Source: Chitinophagaceae bacterium
GTDB taxonomy: Bacteria; Bacteroidota; Bacteroidia; Chitinophagales; Chitinophagaceae
Direction of reading: 5' to 3'
DNA length: 7,135 bases
Assembly: GCA_025455245.1 (NCBI GenBank)
Contig: JALOMX010000097.1
Coordinates: 1 to 7,135, forward strand
The position numbers and the translations under genes are program-made. Below the pieces are notes generated by a model. That model did not search any database. It was given only the letters and a program-made list of their open reading frames with translations, and had not been told where the DNA came from. Each line of letters begins with the position of its first letter. Positions within the stretch are counted from its first letter, which is position 1. Positions 6,157-7,135 of the stretch are shown piece by piece.

Positions 6157-7135
6157 ATGCGTGGTTTATTTTTTATATGGTTTTCGTGTTTGTGGCTTGG
6201 TGTTGTAGCGCAACCGCCACTGCAAAAGGATTTCCTCACTTTTCAGAAATCCTTCAAAAGGGTGGATGAAGCCTTTGTAAAACAGGAAGAAGTTTTAAAG
6301 GCTGATTTTGCTGCAAAAGGCTTTGAATGGCCTGCAAAATTCATGTACATCCGTTCCTTTAAATACGACAGCAAGCTGGAAGTTTGGCTGAAAAATAAGC
6401 CCAATGAACCATACAGGAAATTTAAAACCTACAAGGTTTGCGCCCTCGCAGGCAATTTTGGCCCCAAGCGTTTTGAAGGCGATTATCAGGTGCCCGAAGG
6501 GTTTTACTACATCAATGAATTTAAGCCGAATAGTCAATACCATCTGGCCCTTGGCGTAAATTATCCAAATGCAAGTGATCGTATCCTCAGCGACCCCAAA
6601 AGACCCGGCGGGGAAATCTTTGTTCATGGCAGTTGTGTTACGGTAGGCTGTATCCCCCTTACAGACCCGGTTATTGAAGAAGTTTATGTATTGGCTGCGG
6701 CTACCCGTGCGGCCGGTCAGGATTTTATACCGATCCATGTTTTTCCGGTTATGTTTAAAAATGACAACAGCTGGGATAAACTGGAAAAATTTATGGAGGC
6801 ACGTCCTGATTATAAGCCTTTGGTGTACAAACTTCAGAAAGTGTATTACTATTTTGAAGAAAGGAAGCAATTGCCCACCCTTGTGATTAATGGCGCAGGT
6901 GAATATGATCTTTTGCAGGAATATACTGTGCCCAAAAGACCGGTAAAACCTATTCCTCCTCCGCCTTTTAAGGAAAATACAGAAGCCCGCAAAACGGGTA
7001 TTACCAAAAACTACACCGATGCAGACCTGAGTGGCTATATCATTTCGCAGCCGCAGTTTCCCGGAGGGGCAGATGCCTTTAAATTATTTATAGAAAAAAT
7101 GGGCGAAGAGCTTGCGCAGTTTATGCCCAAGGGCA
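6157..7135 (+). CDS. YafK/DpaA-like L,D-transpeptidase-family protein with proline-rich linker and TonB-C-like segment (partial)
   Basis: The frame is open from ATG 6157 to the window edge (326 codons, no stop), so the 3' end is missing. Residues 1-19 (GLFFIWFSCLWLGVVA, then QPP) look like a Sec signal peptide, placing the protein in the periplasm. Residues about 60-200 form a YkuD-type catalytic domain. FVHGSCVTVGCIPLTD supplies His157 and catalytic Cys165 and lacks the Arg of the classic SHGCIRM motif, as in YafK/DpaA-type members. Known YkuD enzymes make or break peptidoglycan cross-links or the Lpp-peptidoglycan bond; the exact reaction here is unknown. Residues about 259-271 (KRPVKPIPPPPF) are a proline-rich linker. 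Residues about 294-326 contain QPQFPGGADAF, which resembles the start of Bacteroidota TonB C-terminal domains. The start is chosen because it opens directly into the signal peptide. A near-consensus box TTTCTTTG (6145-6152) sits just upstream but is too weak to call. The gene is 83 bp downstream of hpd. Confidence 0.85.
   Translation, partial: MRGLFFIWFSCLWLGVVAQPPLQKDFLTFQKSFKRVDEAFVKQEEVLKADFAAKGFEWPAKFMYIRSFKYDSKLEVWLKNKPNEPYRKFKTYKVCALAGNFGPKRFEGDYQVPEGFYYINEFKPNSQYHLALGVNYPNASDRILSDPKRPGGEIFVHGSCVTVGCIPLTDPVIEEVYVLAAATRAAGQDFIPIHVFPVMFKNDNSWDKLEKFMEARPDYKPLVYKLQKVYYYFEERKQLPTLVINGAGEYDLLQEYTVPKRPVKPIPPPPFKENTEARKTGITKNYTDADLSGYIISQPQFPGGADAFKLFIEKMGEELAQFMPKG

Noticed and set aside
6295..6870. 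Minus-strand open frame of 191 codons
   Set aside because: It lies wholly inside the plus-strand L,D-transpeptidase gene, which has a signal peptide and catalytic motif. The minus frame shows no recognisable domain and is a shadow.

Overview
The window looks like chromosomal housekeeping DNA from a Bacteroidota bacterium, probably of the Chitinophagia/Sphingobacteriia type or an uncultured relative. The taxonomic call rests on four things: promoter-like TAnnTTTG boxes in place of TATAAT, almost no Shine-Dalgarno sites, a signal peptidase I with an extra N-terminal membrane domain, and a periplasmic protein ending in an FPGG segment like Bacteroidota TonB C-termini. I see no tRNA, rRNA, CRISPR array, insertion sequence or phage gene.

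Left end (1-860): the last codons of an unidentified gene overlap, by ATGA, the start of an O6-alkylguanine-DNA alkyltransferase gene. That gene converges, with a 4-base gap, on a small zinc-ribbon (zf-TFIIB type) gene.

Minus-strand block (558-4031): reading right to left it holds a CCG-domain iron-sulfur protein, signal peptidase I (lepB), cytidine deaminase (cdd) and the zinc-ribbon protein. lepB has its own promoter-like sequence and is followed by a strong 12-bp hairpin, so this is not one simple operon.

Plus-strand block (4082-7135): a LysE-family membrane exporter is divergent from the iron-sulfur gene. It is followed by 4-hydroxyphenylpyruvate dioxygenase (hpd), which has a clear -7 box and a leader of about 120 nt carrying a 21-codon ORF. 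Last is a YafK/DpaA-like L,D-transpeptidase-fold protein that runs off the window. It is open to the last base.

The genes do not form one pathway: they cover DNA repair, pyrimidine salvage, protein secretion, electron transfer, export, tyrosine catabolism and cell-wall modification. I found no convincing undescribed multi-gene system. The most interesting points are the L,D-transpeptidase joined by a proline-rich linker to a TonB-C-like segment, a clamp-binding-like C-terminus on the alkyltransferase, and the leader ORF before hpd.
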